A DNA stretch of 64,000 nt, taken from assembly GCF_021190915.1 (NCBI RefSeq), contig NZ_JAIOAP010000016.1, forward strand, positions 62,001 to 126,000, written 5' to 3'. This document shows positions 42,200 through 51,693 of this stretch, in pieces. The translations under genes were made by a program, and so were the position numbers. Source of the stretch: Cohnella silvisoli. Its GTDB lineage: Bacteria; Bacillota; Bacilli; Paenibacillales; Paenibacillaceae. Each line of letters begins with the position of its first letter. Within the stretch, counting starts at the first letter, position 1. The notes below the pieces were generated by a model. The model ran no database searches. It saw nothing but the letters and a program-made list of their open reading frames with translations, and was not told the origin of the DNA.

Positions 42200-43459
42200 A
42201 TGAAAAAAGCAGCATTTATCCTGTTGGTTGTCATCCTGACGATGGGTGTTTTATCGGCTTGCAGCAGCGATTCGGCAAAGAAGGGCAGCGGAAGCGGCAA
42301 GGATGGAGATGTCACGTTGACCTTCTGGAAAGCGCTGGACGCGGACAACGAGGAAGAGATTTGGGCGGAACTGATCCGGAAGTTCGAGCAAGCGCATCCA
42401 AACATACATGTGCAATTTTTGGCGACTCCCTGGGATGGGTGGCAAGAGAAGTATACCTCCGCCTTTGCGGGCAGCAACCCTCCCGACGTGTCCTATATGT
42501 CCGAATATTTGATCAAATTCGCCCATGCGGGCAAACTGCATGAATTGGATTCCTTCATGTCGGACTCCGAAAAAAACCGCTTCTCCAAAACCGCAATCGA
42601 CAACGGCACGGTGAACGGCAAATTATACGGCGTCCCTTTTATCGCCGAAACTTCATTGATGTTCTACAACAAGGATATTTTCGAAAAAGAAGGGATCGCT
42701 ATTCCGCAAACATGGGATGAACTGAGGGCAGCGGCAAAAAAAGCGACCAAAGGGCCCGATCAATGGGGAATCGGCGGCCTCGATATCTTGAACACGATCA
42801 GCTTCATGGTCCAATCCGGGGCCAACTTGTTCAACAAAGAAGGGACGAGCTTGGGATTCAACAACCCCGAAGGAATTCGAGGCTTGCAATTTATGGAGGA
42901 TCTGGTCAAGAGGGACAAGGTTGCGCCGCCCATCGACTTCTACAGTTCGCCCGAACAAGAGCTGGACGCCTTCTTTAAAGGCAAAATTGCGATGATGCCC
43001 GGCTCGATCGCTTTCGTCAACAGCATCAAAACGAATGCGCCGAACTTGCAATACGGAGCGTTTCCGGCGCCGGCGGGACCGGCGGAGGATGCGGGCGCGG
43101 CGCGCGCTTTATACTCGGGTATCGGCTTGCTGTCGATCGCCAAGGCGTCGAAGCATCCCGCCGAAGCCTACGAGTTCATCAAATTTGTTATTGACCCGGA
43201 CAATGCGGACCTGTTCTTCGAGCCGACCGGATTTTTCTCCGCTCTTCCGGAAGCGAACGAAACGCTGTTTCAAGGCGACCCTGTGATGGAAATGGCGAAA
43301 AAATCGATTCAAACGATGTTCGTATATCCGGCCAGTGAAAGTTTTGCAAAAGCGATCGATATCGTTACCCAGATGAGAGAAGCCGTGTTAAGGAATGTGA
43401 AAACTCCGGAGCAAGCGATCAAAGACGCAGCGAAGGAGTTCGACAGTACTCAAAAATAA
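42200..43459 (+). CDS. Sugar ABC transporter solute-binding lipoprotein (MalE/UgpB type)
   Basis: 419 residues. The signal ends LSACSSD (Cys near residue 20), followed by a family 1 binding fold (LTFWKALDADNEEE, LYGVPFIAETSLMFYNKDIF, GKIAMMPGSIAFVN). ATG after AAGGAGGAAAAA. Followed by its two permeases. Confidence 0.92.
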   Translation: MKKAAFILLVVILTMGVLSACSSDSAKKGSGSGKDGDVTLTFWKALDADNEEEIWAELIRKFEQAHPNIHVQFLATPWDGWQEKYTSAFAGSNPPDVSYMSEYLIKFAHAGKLHELDSFMSDSEKNRFSKTAIDNGTVNGKLYGVPFIAETSLMFYNKDIFEKEGIAIPQTWDELRAAAKKATKGPDQWGIGGLDILNTISFMVQSGANLFNKEGTSLGFNNPEGIRGLQFMEDLVKRDKVAPPIDFYSSPEQELDAFFKGKIAMMPGSIAFVNSIKTNAPNLQYGAFPAPAGPAEDAGAARALYSGIGLLSIAKASKHPAEAYEFIKFVIDPDNADLFFEPTGFFSALPEANETLFQGDPVMEMAKKSIQTMFVYPASESFAKAIDIVTQMREAVLRNVKTPEQAIKDAAKEFDSTQK

Positions 43460-43505
43460 AGTCAGTGCCGCCGGGTTTATGTCTGAAATGCAGGAGGTGA
43501 GTCCA

Positions 43506-44390
43506 GTGAAGTCGCGAAAAGAGCGCTTCAAAAGCCAATTGATTTCGTTTTCCTTTCTGTTGCCTTATTTGATCGTTGCGGTCGTCTTTTCTTTCCTGCC
43601 GATTGCCGTCGTCGTCTGGCTCAGCTTTCAGCGAGGATCGTTGCTGGACTTATCTTCTCTTCATGGGGCCGGATTCGCCAATTTTGCCGCCGTCTTCACG
43701 AAGAGCCTCTATATGAAGTCCATTCTCAACAGTTTGTTTTATATTGTCGTGATTTTGCCGTTCGGTCAATTTATTGCCTTAACGCTTGCTTTCTTGCTAT
43801 TTCGCAAAAATAAAGTAAATGCCGTATTCGAATCGATCCTGTTTCTGCCGCTTGTCGTATCCATGGTTTCGGCGAGCATCATGATCTCTTACGTGCTGTC
43901 CACGAACGGGCCGGTCAATTACTTGTTGGCTGAGGTTGGGCTGCCGGGCATTCTATGGTTCAGTGACCCTGTCTTGGCCAAGCTGGCCGTTGTGATTCTG
44001 GAGTTGTGGAAGGGATCGATGTTCTACGTGTTTATCTATATGGCCGCGCTCAGGGGCGTGCCGTCGGACTACATCGATGCCGCGCGGATCGATGGCGCTG
44101 CCAAATGGCAGGAGATCGTCCTGATCAAGCTGCCGTTGATCAAACACATCATTTTACTGTGCGTCGTTCTGTCCACCATCGCCCAATCGCAAATGTTCGA
44201 TTCCATTTTTGTGCTTACCAAAGGCGGGCCGCTGCGATCCAGCGAAAGCATCTATTTCGCGATTTACCGGGCCGCATTCCTGGACGATCAGATTGGAATC
44301 AGCGCTGCCATCGCTATCCTGTTGATGCTTGCGGTTCTGGCCATATCGATATTCCAGATGACTGTACTGAGATCCAGGCATGAAAGCTGA
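43506..44390 (+). CDS. Sugar ABC transporter permease, MalF/UgpA-type
   Basis: About 294 residues with six helices and the EAA loop DYIDAARIDGAAK. GTG at 43506 with CAGGAGGTGAGTCCA upstream is chosen; an ATG at 43479 has no ribosome site, and the Shine-Dalgarno lies inside that reading. It ends 30 bases before the partner permease. Confidence 0.9.
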   Translation: MKSRKERFKSQLISFSFLLPYLIVAVVFSFLPIAVVVWLSFQRGSLLDLSSLHGAGFANFAAVFTKSLYMKSILNSLFYIVVILPFGQFIALTLAFLLFRKNKVNAVFESILFLPLVVSMVSASIMISYVLSTNGPVNYLLAEVGLPGILWFSDPVLAKLAVVILELWKGSMFYVFIYMAALRGVPSDYIDAARIDGAAKWQEIVLIKLPLIKHIILLCVVLSTIAQSQMFDSIFVLTKGGPLRSSESIYFAIYRAAFLDDQIGISAAIAILLMLAVLAISIFQMTVLRSRHES

Positions 44391-44419
44391 CGATTGTGAC
44401 AAGATCGGAGGATATCGAA

Positions 44420-45250
44420 ATGACGACCAGGCGCATCGTTTCCTGTCTTAAGTACGGAGTGCTCGGTACAGCAGCCGGCTTGGTGCTCGTTCCATTTTGG
44501 CTGCTCACTGTTTCTTCCTTCAGGAATACCACCAGTTTGTTAAGCTATCCTCCCAAATTATGGCCGAACGATGGCAGTTTGTCCAACTATATGACGTTGT
44601 TTGAAAGCAAGCAATATCATTTTCTGAATTGGTTGCTTAACAGCGTTATCGTATCCGGAACAAGCACGGCTCTCGTGCTCGTGACATCGGCTTTGGCGGG
44701 ATATGCTTTTGCCAAAAGATCCTTCATCGGGCAAAAAGTATTGTTTGTGCTCGTCCTTTCTACTTTGATGGTACCGGGGATCGTCACCTTGCTTCCTGCT
44801 TACCTGATCGTTGACTGGCTGGGTTGGACCAATACGTATACGGGCCTGATCGTTCCGGCGATCCCGAGCGCCTTCGGCGTGTTCCTGCTCACGCAGTTCA
44901 TCCGAACCATCCCCAAGGAAATCGAGGAGTCGGCCCGTTTGGATGGATGCGGGGAATATAAAACGTTCTGGAAAATTATTTTTCCAATGACGACGTCCGC
45001 CTTGGCGGTATTAGCGATCTTCAACTTCCTCGGCAATTGGGGCGAGCTGCTGTGGCCCTTGATTACCGTATCGGAAGAAAAAATGAAAACGTTGACGCTC
45101 GGCATTGCCGGGATGAAAACGCGTCATGCCCAAACTTCCGGCGAAATGATGGCCGCAACCTTCCTGTCATTCATTCCATTGTTCATCTTGTTTCTGTTTG
45201 CCAGGGAGAAGTTTATCGAAGGGGTTACGGTAGGCGCGGTGAAGGAATAA
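44420..45250 (+). CDS. Sugar ABC transporter permease, MalG/UgpE-type
   Basis: About 276 residues, EAA loop EIEESARLDGCGE, C-terminus EGVTVGAVKE. ATG at 44420 has CGGAGGATATCGAA before it, whereas the upstream GTG at 44396 does not. It completes the importer; no ATPase gene follows, and the next gene is a nucleotidyltransferase. Confidence 0.91.
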   Translation: MTTRRIVSCLKYGVLGTAAGLVLVPFWLLTVSSFRNTTSLLSYPPKLWPNDGSLSNYMTLFESKQYHFLNWLLNSVIVSGTSTALVLVTSALAGYAFAKRSFIGQKVLFVLVLSTLMVPGIVTLLPAYLIVDWLGWTNTYTGLIVPAIPSAFGVFLLTQFIRTIPKEIEESARLDGCGEYKTFWKIIFPMTTSALAVLAIFNFLGNWGELLWPLITVSEEKMKTLTLGIAGMKTRHAQTSGEMMAATFLSFIPLFILFLFAREKFIEGVTVGAVKE

Positions 45251-45277
45251 CATTCTCTATAAGGGTGGGACACGAAG

Positions 45278-46651
45278 ATGCAAACTGCTGTCATTCTGGC
45301 TGCCGGCAATGGCACAAAAATATGGCCGTATGCCGAAATTCGCCCGAAAGCCATGATCCCGGTGGCCAATAAGCCGATTATAGCCCATCAGACCGAGCTG
45401 CTGGAGCGGCTCGGCTTCGAACGGATCGTCATCGCCGGCGGGGCTATGAGCGAGCAGATCCGAAATCATTTTCGCGGCAATCCGAAGGTGAACGTCCTGT
45501 CTGTGGGAAGCACTTCGGGTACGGCGGCCTCGCTGCTTGCTGTCAAAGACGCCGTCAACGATTCTCGTTTTCTCGTGCTGTATGGCGACACGTTGCTGGA
45601 AGATAGCGACTTGCGAGCGCTGATGGACGCATTTGCCGCGACGGTCGCTTCCGCGGCCGTCCTTGTCTCCCCGTTGGGGACGGAAGAGCCCCGGGATTGG
45701 ATTTGCTGCAACAGAGCGGCAGATCGTTTGGAGGCGATCATCGGTCATCCGAGAGGCGGGTTTGCCGACCGGTTCGCAGCTTTCGCTTTCAGTGATGCCA
45801 TCTGGCCTTATTTGCAAACCAATGCCGGCATTTTCGGCCCTGTGCAAGTGGGCATGATGCCTCCATTGGAAGCACATCTGGAGATGTCGCTTCACGACAT
45901 GATGACGGACGGCATCGAGGTGCCTGCGGTCAAGACGGAAGGAACCTTCATCGATATCGACAAACCGTGGCACATCCTGATGGCGAATGAAGCATGGACA
46001 CATAAGCTTTGCGGCCGCCTGAACGGGAATGTCATGGAGGACAATGCCGAGATCGACGAGACGGCCCTGTTGAAAGGATATGTTCATCTGGGGAAAGGGA
46101 GCAAGATCGGAAGGAATGTCATTGTCGAAGGAAATTTGATTGTCGGAAGCGGAACCGTCATCGAGAACGGCGCCATTCTCAAGGGCGACAACGTGATCGG
46201 AAATCATTGCCATATCGCAAATTATTGCTATATCGAGCGGGGCTCGACCGTAGGCGACCATTGTGTAGTGAACCATTGCGCGGAATTGGACGGCCTGATC
46301 ATGAACGGAGTCTATTTGTATCATTATATGGAATTCAGCGGAATTATCGGAAGCCATACCGACCTGGGCGCGGCTACCGTATGCGGCACGTTGCGATTCG
46401 ACGACGGCCTGACAGCGCACAGAGTAAAGGGGAGAAGAGAAACTCCCTCCCATTACGCCAACTCCGTGTATTTGGGCGACTATTGCAGAACCGGAGTTAA
46501 CGCCATAATTATGCCCGGCTGCAAAATGGGGGTTTATAGCGTTGCGGGCGCAGGATTGATCGTCGAGGAAGACATTCCGAATCGAACCTATGTTTATGTC
46601 AAACAAGAGGTATCCCGCAAACCTTGGGGGCCAGACAAATACGGCTGGTAG
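45278..46651 (+). CDS. Sugar-phosphate nucleotidyltransferase with left-handed beta-helix
   Basis: 457 residues. Residues 1-235 are a GT-A nucleotidyltransferase: AVILAAGNGTKIWPYAEI then RPKAMIPVANKPII. The canonical GxGTRL arginine is replaced by Lys-Ile. LYGDTLLED contains the metal Asp. Residues of about 255-450 carry hexapeptide repeats (GYVHLGKGSKIGRNVIVEG, IGNHCHIANYCYIERGS), a GlmU-like left-handed beta-helix. It should join a sugar-1-phosphate to a nucleotide and may acetylate or be allosterically controlled. It is the last gene of the ROK operon, so part of the imported sugar may be activated for glycan synthesis rather than only degraded. Confidence 0.88.
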   Translation: MQTAVILAAGNGTKIWPYAEIRPKAMIPVANKPIIAHQTELLERLGFERIVIAGGAMSEQIRNHFRGNPKVNVLSVGSTSGTAASLLAVKDAVNDSRFLVLYGDTLLEDSDLRALMDAFAATVASAAVLVSPLGTEEPRDWICCNRAADRLEAIIGHPRGGFADRFAAFAFSDAIWPYLQTNAGIFGPVQVGMMPPLEAHLEMSLHDMMTDGIEVPAVKTEGTFIDIDKPWHILMANEAWTHKLCGRLNGNVMEDNAEIDETALLKGYVHLGKGSKIGRNVIVEGNLIVGSGTVIENGAILKGDNVIGNHCHIANYCYIERGSTVGDHCVVNHCAELDGLIMNGVYLYHYMEFSGIIGSHTDLGAATVCGTLRFDDGLTAHRVKGRRETPSHYANSVYLGDYCRTGVNAIIMPGCKMGVYSVAGAGLIVEEDIPNRTYVYVKQEVSRKPWGPDKYGW

Positions 46652-46731
46652 CCCGGGGCGCATGCGAAGAGAGTATCTCTCATAACGAGAGAAGTATGAT
46701 ATTTCCATATGTAAGGTTTCTTCCGTCAAAG

Positions 46732-46760
46732 CAAGACCCAGGGGCTCCCCCTGGGTCTTG
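46732..46760. terminator. Perfect GC-rich hairpin
   Basis: CAAGACCCAGGGG and CCCCTGGGTCTTG, 13 bp with a 3-base loop. No T-run on the plus side; on the minus side TTGCTTTGAC follows. Best read as the terminator of the vanished minus-strand gene whose tail is at 46778, also usable by the nucleotidyltransferase gene. Confidence 0.65.
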
Positions 46761-46777
46761 GACCTGTCGCATCTGCG

Positions 46778-46819
46778 TTATTGATACAGAGTTTGAACTA
46801 TATACGCGGTTCCGCGGTT
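46778..46819 (-). pseudogene. Last 13 codons of a lost gene related to the one at 62239
   Basis: Minus-strand frame NRGTAYIVQTLYQ-stop, against RGVRVFYNVQALYQ-stop at 62239. The DNA is also shared: CGTTATTGATACAGAG occurs at both places, and each is followed on the minus strand by a strong hairpin. Too short to function. Confidence 0.55.
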
Positions 46820-46894
46820 CATTATAATTAAACGCTTCCATTCGATCATTCAAAGACATTATATCACATTAGAAACTCATATTAAAGCCATGGA

Positions 46895-47791
46895 GTGATT
46901 ATTATACCTACCTACCCCGTTCATGACGATGTGTTCTCATACATCGATTTTAAAAAAAATCAAGTCCCTTTCTATATCCTTGAACAAATCATAACCGAGA
47001 CTATAGACTTGCATCATCATGATTTTGTCGAATTTTCATTTGTGCTTCAAGGCAAAGCAATCGAAAATATCGATGGGAAGACATACGAAATGACGCCCGG
47101 GACGGCGCGTATTTTACCTTCCAATCAAATCCATGCCATTGAGATCGATCCTCATGATCCGCTTCATTTGTACTGCTGCTTGTTTGATTTTTATTTGCTG
47201 CTGGAATCTCCCTTCGACGATCAACTGGCCAAATTCATTTTGCAAGCTGGTGATACAATGCCTTATTACACTAAGCTTGATGGAGACGCCTATGAAGAAA
47301 TGCATCGATTATGCCAAAAAATAAGAAGAGAATATACGGCCTCCCATTTGGGAAAAAACAGTGCTATTCGTGCCGCTTTGCTCGAAATCTTGTTGGTGTA
47401 TGTCCGTTCTTTTGCGAATCGTGATCTGACGGAAGAATCCTTGCATACAGAACCATCAAACCAAATCGAATGGAATATTATCCACTTTGTTAACAAGTAT
47501 TTCTTTCAGCGACTTACGATTAAAGACTTGTCTGAGCGATTCGGGGTAAGCTCGTCCTATATCAGCAGGTTATTCAAACGCCATTTGAACACTTATTTTG
47601 TCGATTATGTGCATGCGTTAAGAATAAAGAGAGCCAAATCCTTATTGTTAAGTACGGATATGCATATCTATGAAATCTCGGTCGAATCGGGCTTCGATTC
47701 CTTTAGAACCTTTTCTCGTTTATTTAAACAAACCACTCATTTGACCCCAAGCGATTTCAGAAATGCTTGTTTACAATCGCCCCACAAATAA
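46895..47791 (+). CDS. AraC-family regulator with N-terminal cupin
   Basis: 298 residues. The N-terminal cupin-like sugar-sensing domain (TIDLHHHDFVEFSFVLQGKA ...) leads to the C-terminal double helix-turn-helix (LTIKDLSERFGVSSSYISRLF, IYEISVESGFDSFRTFSRLFK). The only canonical start is GTG at 46895, which overlaps its own GGAGTG, so an ATT a few bases later is a possible start. A TATAAT lies at 46823-46828 and a weak catabolite-repression-like sequence overlaps 46827-46840. Its last 21 bases overlap the convergent SelA-like gene. It probably controls locus B. Confidence 0.88.
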   Translation: MIIIPTYPVHDDVFSYIDFKKNQVPFYILEQIITETIDLHHHDFVEFSFVLQGKAIENIDGKTYEMTPGTARILPSNQIHAIEIDPHDPLHLYCCLFDFYLLLESPFDDQLAKFILQAGDTMPYYTKLDGDAYEEMHRLCQKIRREYTASHLGKNSAIRAALLEILLVYVRSFANRDLTEESLHTEPSNQIEWNIIHFVNKYFFQRLTIKDLSERFGVSSSYISRLFKRHLNTYFVDYVHALRIKRAKSLLLSTDMHIYEISVESGFDSFRTFSRLFKQTTHLTPSDFRNACLQSPHK

Positions 47792-48883
47792 ATTCCGGAT
47801 GGCTTCGATCACGATGCTCACTTCATCATCCTCAAGGCACTGTGGATTAATGACGATCTCTTCCCCTTGCACGTCCACATATATGGAAGGGGTTAAGCTT
47901 TTAAGTTGGTCTTGAAGATATTTGGCGCTAACATTCACACTCTTCATGTAAACTCTTGGAATTTCAACGGGCTGAACACCCGGCTCAACAGGAAATCCCC
48001 TGCGAACAGTTGTGCCGGATATGTGGGAGAAGGCTGTGATCATTTGCGAGACCATTCGTTCCCAACGCTCCATGATCTTGATGTAATCTTTTGCAACAAA
48101 TAGCTCTACGGCTTTAGTAATTCCTGCAATGGTTTCCTTATCCAGCTTCATGCTGCGGCCAATGCTGTAATTGGGGTAATTGTTGGCCTTGCAATATTCT
48201 ATCAATTGCTTGCTGCCAAGAATAATCCCGGAAGACTGAGGACCGCGCAATTCTTTTCCTCCGCTGAAGATAACCAGATCTGCGCCTTGTTCCAAGTACT
48301 TGGTCACATTGGATTTGGGCGGTAGTTCAGCTGCTGCATCAACCACGATGGGGATACTATATTTTGTCAGTACCTGAACAATTTCAGGAAGAGCTATTGA
48401 ACCGCGCATTCTTTCGGCTTCGGCTGCGTAGAAGAACATGGCCGTTTTCTCTGAAATTGCAGCTTCAATTTGTTCAAGCTTGGCAGAAGAAGTAACTCCG
48501 ATTTCACGCAGCTTGGCACCGGATAATAAGAGCGCTTGATCATAAAGGATTCGATGACATTTGAGCAGAAGAATCTCATTGGGCATACCTGTCGTGTCTG
48601 GCAATTGCAAGGTTTTGCCAATATCACCTCTGGTCATGCAAGCGGCGGCAGCTATCGCCAAACCTGCGGCGGCGCCGGATGTAATACACGCGGCTTCACC
48701 GCCGAGGAGCTCGGCAATCCGATCACCGGCTCTTGCATGAAAAATACCCATGTCTACAAAGGCACCGGCAGCTTCATTCATCGCTGACAGCACCTCCGGA
48801 TGCATCTTTGATCCGCCGATCGCAGTTACTGTCCCCAAGCCATTAATGATCGTTTTCATTCCGAGCGCTTCATACAGTTTCAT
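47771..48883 (-). CDS. SelA-like PLP-dependent enzyme (DgaE / TIGR01437 type)
   Basis: 370 residues from ATG 48883, nine bases after GAAGGAG. NGLGTVTAIGGSKMHPEV and GGEAACITSGAAAGLAIAA are the SelA-related start. VDAAAELPPKSN gives the cofactor Asp and FSGGKELRGPQSSGIILG the PLP lysine. The family includes DgaE, the D-glucosaminate-6-phosphate ammonia lyase of Salmonella. It could remove ammonia from an amino-sugar acid. No adjacent KDPG-aldolase (dgaF) is seen. Last gene of locus B, 21 bases after the PIG-L gene. Confidence 0.85.
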   Translation of the reverse strand: MKLYEALGMKTIINGLGTVTAIGGSKMHPEVLSAMNEAAGAFVDMGIFHARAGDRIAELLGGEAACITSGAAAGLAIAAAACMTRGDIGKTLQLPDTTGMPNEILLLKCHRILYDQALLLSGAKLREIGVTSSAKLEQIEAAISEKTAMFFYAAEAERMRGSIALPEIVQVLTKYSIPIVVDAAAELPPKSNVTKYLEQGADLVIFSGGKELRGPQSSGIILGSKQLIEYCKANNYPNYSIGRSMKLDKETIAGITKAVELFVAKDYIKIMERWERMVSQMITAFSHISGTTVRRGFPVEPGVQPVEIPRVYMKSVNVSAKYLQDQLKSLTPSIYVDVQGEEIVINPQCLEDDEVSIVIEAIRNLFVGRL

Positions 48884-48904
48884 CGTCGCAGGCTCCTTCA
48901 ACAT

Positions 48905-49693
48905 CTAGTATTCCGATGGGCCGATGTAATGGAATTTCTCATAAAATTGCATACCCCGGTAAGGTTCGCAAGCTTCCCTAATAAAACTGGTCTCCGCAAA
49001 TTGTTCGATGCTCTTAAAGCGGCCTGTACCATCAGGATGCTTCTCCAAATAAATTTTCCACATGCTATCAATCGGCGTTGCATGCAACGCAATCGCTTTA
49101 CGCTTCATATGGAGCACAGATGAAATATCGATGATTCTGTTCGTCAGCTGCGGGCCGCGTGCCACATAATATTTCTCAGTGACAAAGTGCGGCATAATAT
49201 TCATATCCTTAAGCTCCGGCAGATCAAGCTGACGCCCGGCCATCCAGCAAGCGGCTTCAACTGCTTTACCCGTCAAGTAGTGTTCAGGGTTTTCCTCATA
49301 ATGCCCCCATGGATCGAAAGAAATAACCGTATCCACCTTTAAAAAACGGAACAACGTCATGAGGCGATGACGTATTTCTGTAAGCTGCGTATAATCCATG
49401 TAATGATTCTTATAGTTAAAGTCATAGACTTTTTCAATACCAAACAGGTTGGCTACTTGATGAGTTTCTTGCTCAATACGATATATAGTTTCACCGATTG
49501 ACAAATCGTAAGAGTCTTTCTCATCGTTCGTTAGCCTGATGAAGTAACCCTTATATCCTTCCTTGATCATCTTCAACAGTGTTCCGCCTGCAAAAAAAGT
49601 GAAGTCATCCGAATGCGGAAATACGGCTGCAAACACTTTACCCTCATGAGGGCGGCCACTGTCCCATCGTTCCACAACGACATCCTCAATCAT
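48905..49693 (-). CDS. PIG-L-family deacetylase
   Basis: 262 residues from ATG 49693, with GAGAAAGG ten bases before; a start at 49747 lies within the upstream gene and has no ribosome site. The zinc motif reads FPHSDDFTFFAGGTL (usual AHPDDE; here Ser and Phe-Thr replace Pro and Glu). DPWGHYEENPEHYLTGKAV supplies the third zinc His region. PIG-L enzymes remove acetyl groups from GlcNAc units such as GlcNAc-inositol or bacillithiol precursors. The E-to-F change in the first motif may alter activity. Confidence 0.87.
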   Translation of the reverse strand: MIEDVVVERWDSGRPHEGKVFAAVFPHSDDFTFFAGGTLLKMIKEGYKGYFIRLTNDEKDSYDLSIGETIYRIEQETHQVANLFGIEKVYDFNYKNHYMDYTQLTEIRHRLMTLFRFLKVDTVISFDPWGHYEENPEHYLTGKAVEAACWMAGRQLDLPELKDMNIMPHFVTEKYYVARGPQLTNRIIDISSVLHMKRKAIALHATPIDSMWKIYLEKHPDGTGRFKSIEQFAETSFIREACEPYRGMQFYEKFHYIGPSEY

Positions 49694-49709
49694 GACGTCA
49701 CAACCTTTC

Positions 49710-50852
49710 TCATAAAGGAATTCGAAGCTTGGCATGAATAACTTCATTCCCGATAATCGTATACGCGGGACGGAAGATGCAATCTATCATTCTTTCATTG
49801 CCGCCCGAGTCCATCACCCGAGCAACAGCAGGGTCGAGAGAAAAAATGGTAAATCTGGCCCGAGTGCCAACGAGCTCGTTCTGAAATCGCTCTAAATCTA
49901 CAACGCTCGCAGGATTGGTCGTAACGCAGCAGATGACTTCTTCAACGCTTAAACCAAGGGATAGCAATTTAGACATGGTTGTCGGCAGATCCCAAACCGG
50001 GCCGTCGATGTTTCCCACATGCAAATCCGATCCGATTGAAAAAGGCTTATATCCCAATGCGATGGCTCTCTCGGCAACTTCGTAGTTAAAGCTCGCCGAT
50101 CCATGGCCCACATCAAATCGCACCCCTCGATCAAAGGCACGGATAAATTCGGAAATGAGCTCTCCCCTTTTAAAAATCCCCCATCTCTTTCCATGGTAAC
50201 AGTGGGTAATGATATCTCCCGGCTCCATTAACGCCAGAATATCCTCCAGCATCGGTAATGGTTCCCCGACATGTACCATAAGGGGCAAATCCAATTCTGC
50301 CGCCGTTCGTTTGGCAAGCTTGACCATCTCTATACCCAGCCCTCGCAGTATGACGCCGCTGGCCCGGATCTTCAACCCTTTAATGAACTGCCGATTCTCG
50401 TCTACACAGGAGACGAGGCGATCCAGATTGATCTTCTCCAGCGAATCCAATTCGCTGACTTCATTGGCATATATCAGTCCCGTGGCGCCGATATTGAGGA
50501 AAGACAGGATGGGATAGTTTCTTGGCGATATGACATAATCGCGGAATCCGTCGAAATTGGCAAATCCGGCGCTTCCCGTATCTACGATTGCCGTCACTCC
50601 TGAACACGGTCCGATCCTGTCGGGATCGACGGAGATACTGGAAGCTTGATGATAGACATGGGCGTGCATATCAATCCAACCAGGCGATAGATGAAACTTG
50701 GCAAGATCCAATTGACGATCGGCTTCTGCAGCACGCAAGCCAAATCCGACCTCTTCCACGATTCCGTCCTTATTGATGCGCATATCCATACCCTTTTGCA
50801 ATCCGGATGAGAATCCGACAGGCTGAACATTCTTCAATAACAGGCTTTCCAT
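49710..50852 (-). CDS. Metal-dependent amidohydrolase (EF_0837-like)
   Basis: 380 residues. WIDMHAHVYHQ gives the first two metal His; FIKGLKIRAS holds a probable carboxylated Lys; MVHVGEPLP and ITHCYHGKRWGIF the later His; FSIGSDLHVGN the catalytic Asp. The family member EF_0837 is usually next to a SelA-related PLP enzyme, as here, which supports both calls. The reaction is probably hydrolysis of a cyclic amide, N-acyl group or lactone. ATG with CGGAGGCG upstream, 25 bases after the permease gene. Confidence 0.85.
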   Translation of the reverse strand: MESLLLKNVQPVGFSSGLQKGMDMRINKDGIVEEVGFGLRAAEADRQLDLAKFHLSPGWIDMHAHVYHQASSISVDPDRIGPCSGVTAIVDTGSAGFANFDGFRDYVISPRNYPILSFLNIGATGLIYANEVSELDSLEKINLDRLVSCVDENRQFIKGLKIRASGVILRGLGIEMVKLAKRTAAELDLPLMVHVGEPLPMLEDILALMEPGDIITHCYHGKRWGIFKRGELISEFIRAFDRGVRFDVGHGSASFNYEVAERAIALGYKPFSIGSDLHVGNIDGPVWDLPTTMSKLLSLGLSVEEVICCVTTNPASVVDLERFQNELVGTRARFTIFSLDPAVARVMDSGGNERMIDCIFRPAYTIIGNEVIHAKLRIPL

Positions 50853-50877
50853 TCAAAGCGCCTCCGGATGACCGATT

Positions 50878-51693
50878 TTATTCCTTGACTGCTCCCAATG
50901 TAACGCCTTTGGTAAAATATTTTTGAAACATGAAAAAAAAGAGGATGACAGGAATAGCGGATATACTGGATCCCGCCATCATTAAGCCGTAATCAACGAG
51001 AGAGTAATTCTCCATTAAGGTAGAGAGACCTACCGGCAATGTTCTCATTTCTTTGGAACTCGTCAGGATTAACGGATATAAGAAGCTGTTCCAAGTCCCT
51101 ACAAAGAAAAATATGGCAACAACAGCAAATACCGGTTTACAAAGGGGGACAACGATTCGCGTATAGAACACAAATTCATTGCACCCTTCGACTCTTGCCG
51201 CATCCATTAATTCACGTGGCAAGGAGCTCATGTACTGCCGCATCAAAAACATGCCAAAAACCGAACTCATAAACGGAACAATCAATGCAGCGTAAGTATT
51301 ATACCAGCCTAAATTTTTAATCATAATAAACAGCGGAACGATTCGAATTTGATCCGGTATCATCAAACATGCCAACACTAGGAAGAATATTACCATATGG
51401 CCTTTTGGTTTAATCATCGCATAGGAATAGCCTGCCATGGAATCACTGACAACGGCTCCAAGCGTAATCAGCGCGCTGACCAATAAGCTGTTGAATAACC
51501 ATCGATCGATCGGCGCTTTCGCGAATAACGTCTCAAAGTTATTGAATACGATTGACTTGGGGAACAACTGAATTTCCATCAGCAGCGACTGTGGCGTAAA
51601 CGCCGTGACGACCATCCAATAGATGGGCATCATAGCAGCAATCGCCCAGGCGGTCAGAATCGCATACAGGATCATTTTATACGAAAATTTCAT
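50878..51693 (-). CDS. Sugar ABC transporter permease, MalG-type
   Basis: 271 residues, EAA loop ELMDAARVEGCNE, C-terminus KGVTLGAVKE. The start overlaps the stop of the partner permease; GGAGGATAAAAAATA precedes the ATG. Confidence 0.91.
   Translation of the reverse strand: MKFSYKMILYAILTAWAIAAMMPIYWMVVTAFTPQSLLMEIQLFPKSIVFNNFETLFAKAPIDRWLFNSLLVSALITLGAVVSDSMAGYSYAMIKPKGHMVIFFLVLACLMIPDQIRIVPLFIMIKNLGWYNTYAALIVPFMSSVFGMFLMRQYMSSLPRELMDAARVEGCNEFVFYTRIVVPLCKPVFAVVAIFFFVGTWNSFLYPLILTSSKEMRTLPVGLSTLMENYSLVDYGLMMAGSSISAIPVILFFFMFQKYFTKGVTLGAVKE

Noticed and set aside
45257..46729. Minus-strand open frame of 490 codons
   Set aside because: It is antisense to the nucleotidyltransferase, has no ribosome site and no recognisable domain; high GC and codon bias of the real gene explain it.
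46827..46840. Catabolite-repression (cre) site before the AraC gene
   Set aside because: Two mismatches at conserved positions (ATTAAACGCTTCCA); too weak to list as a site.
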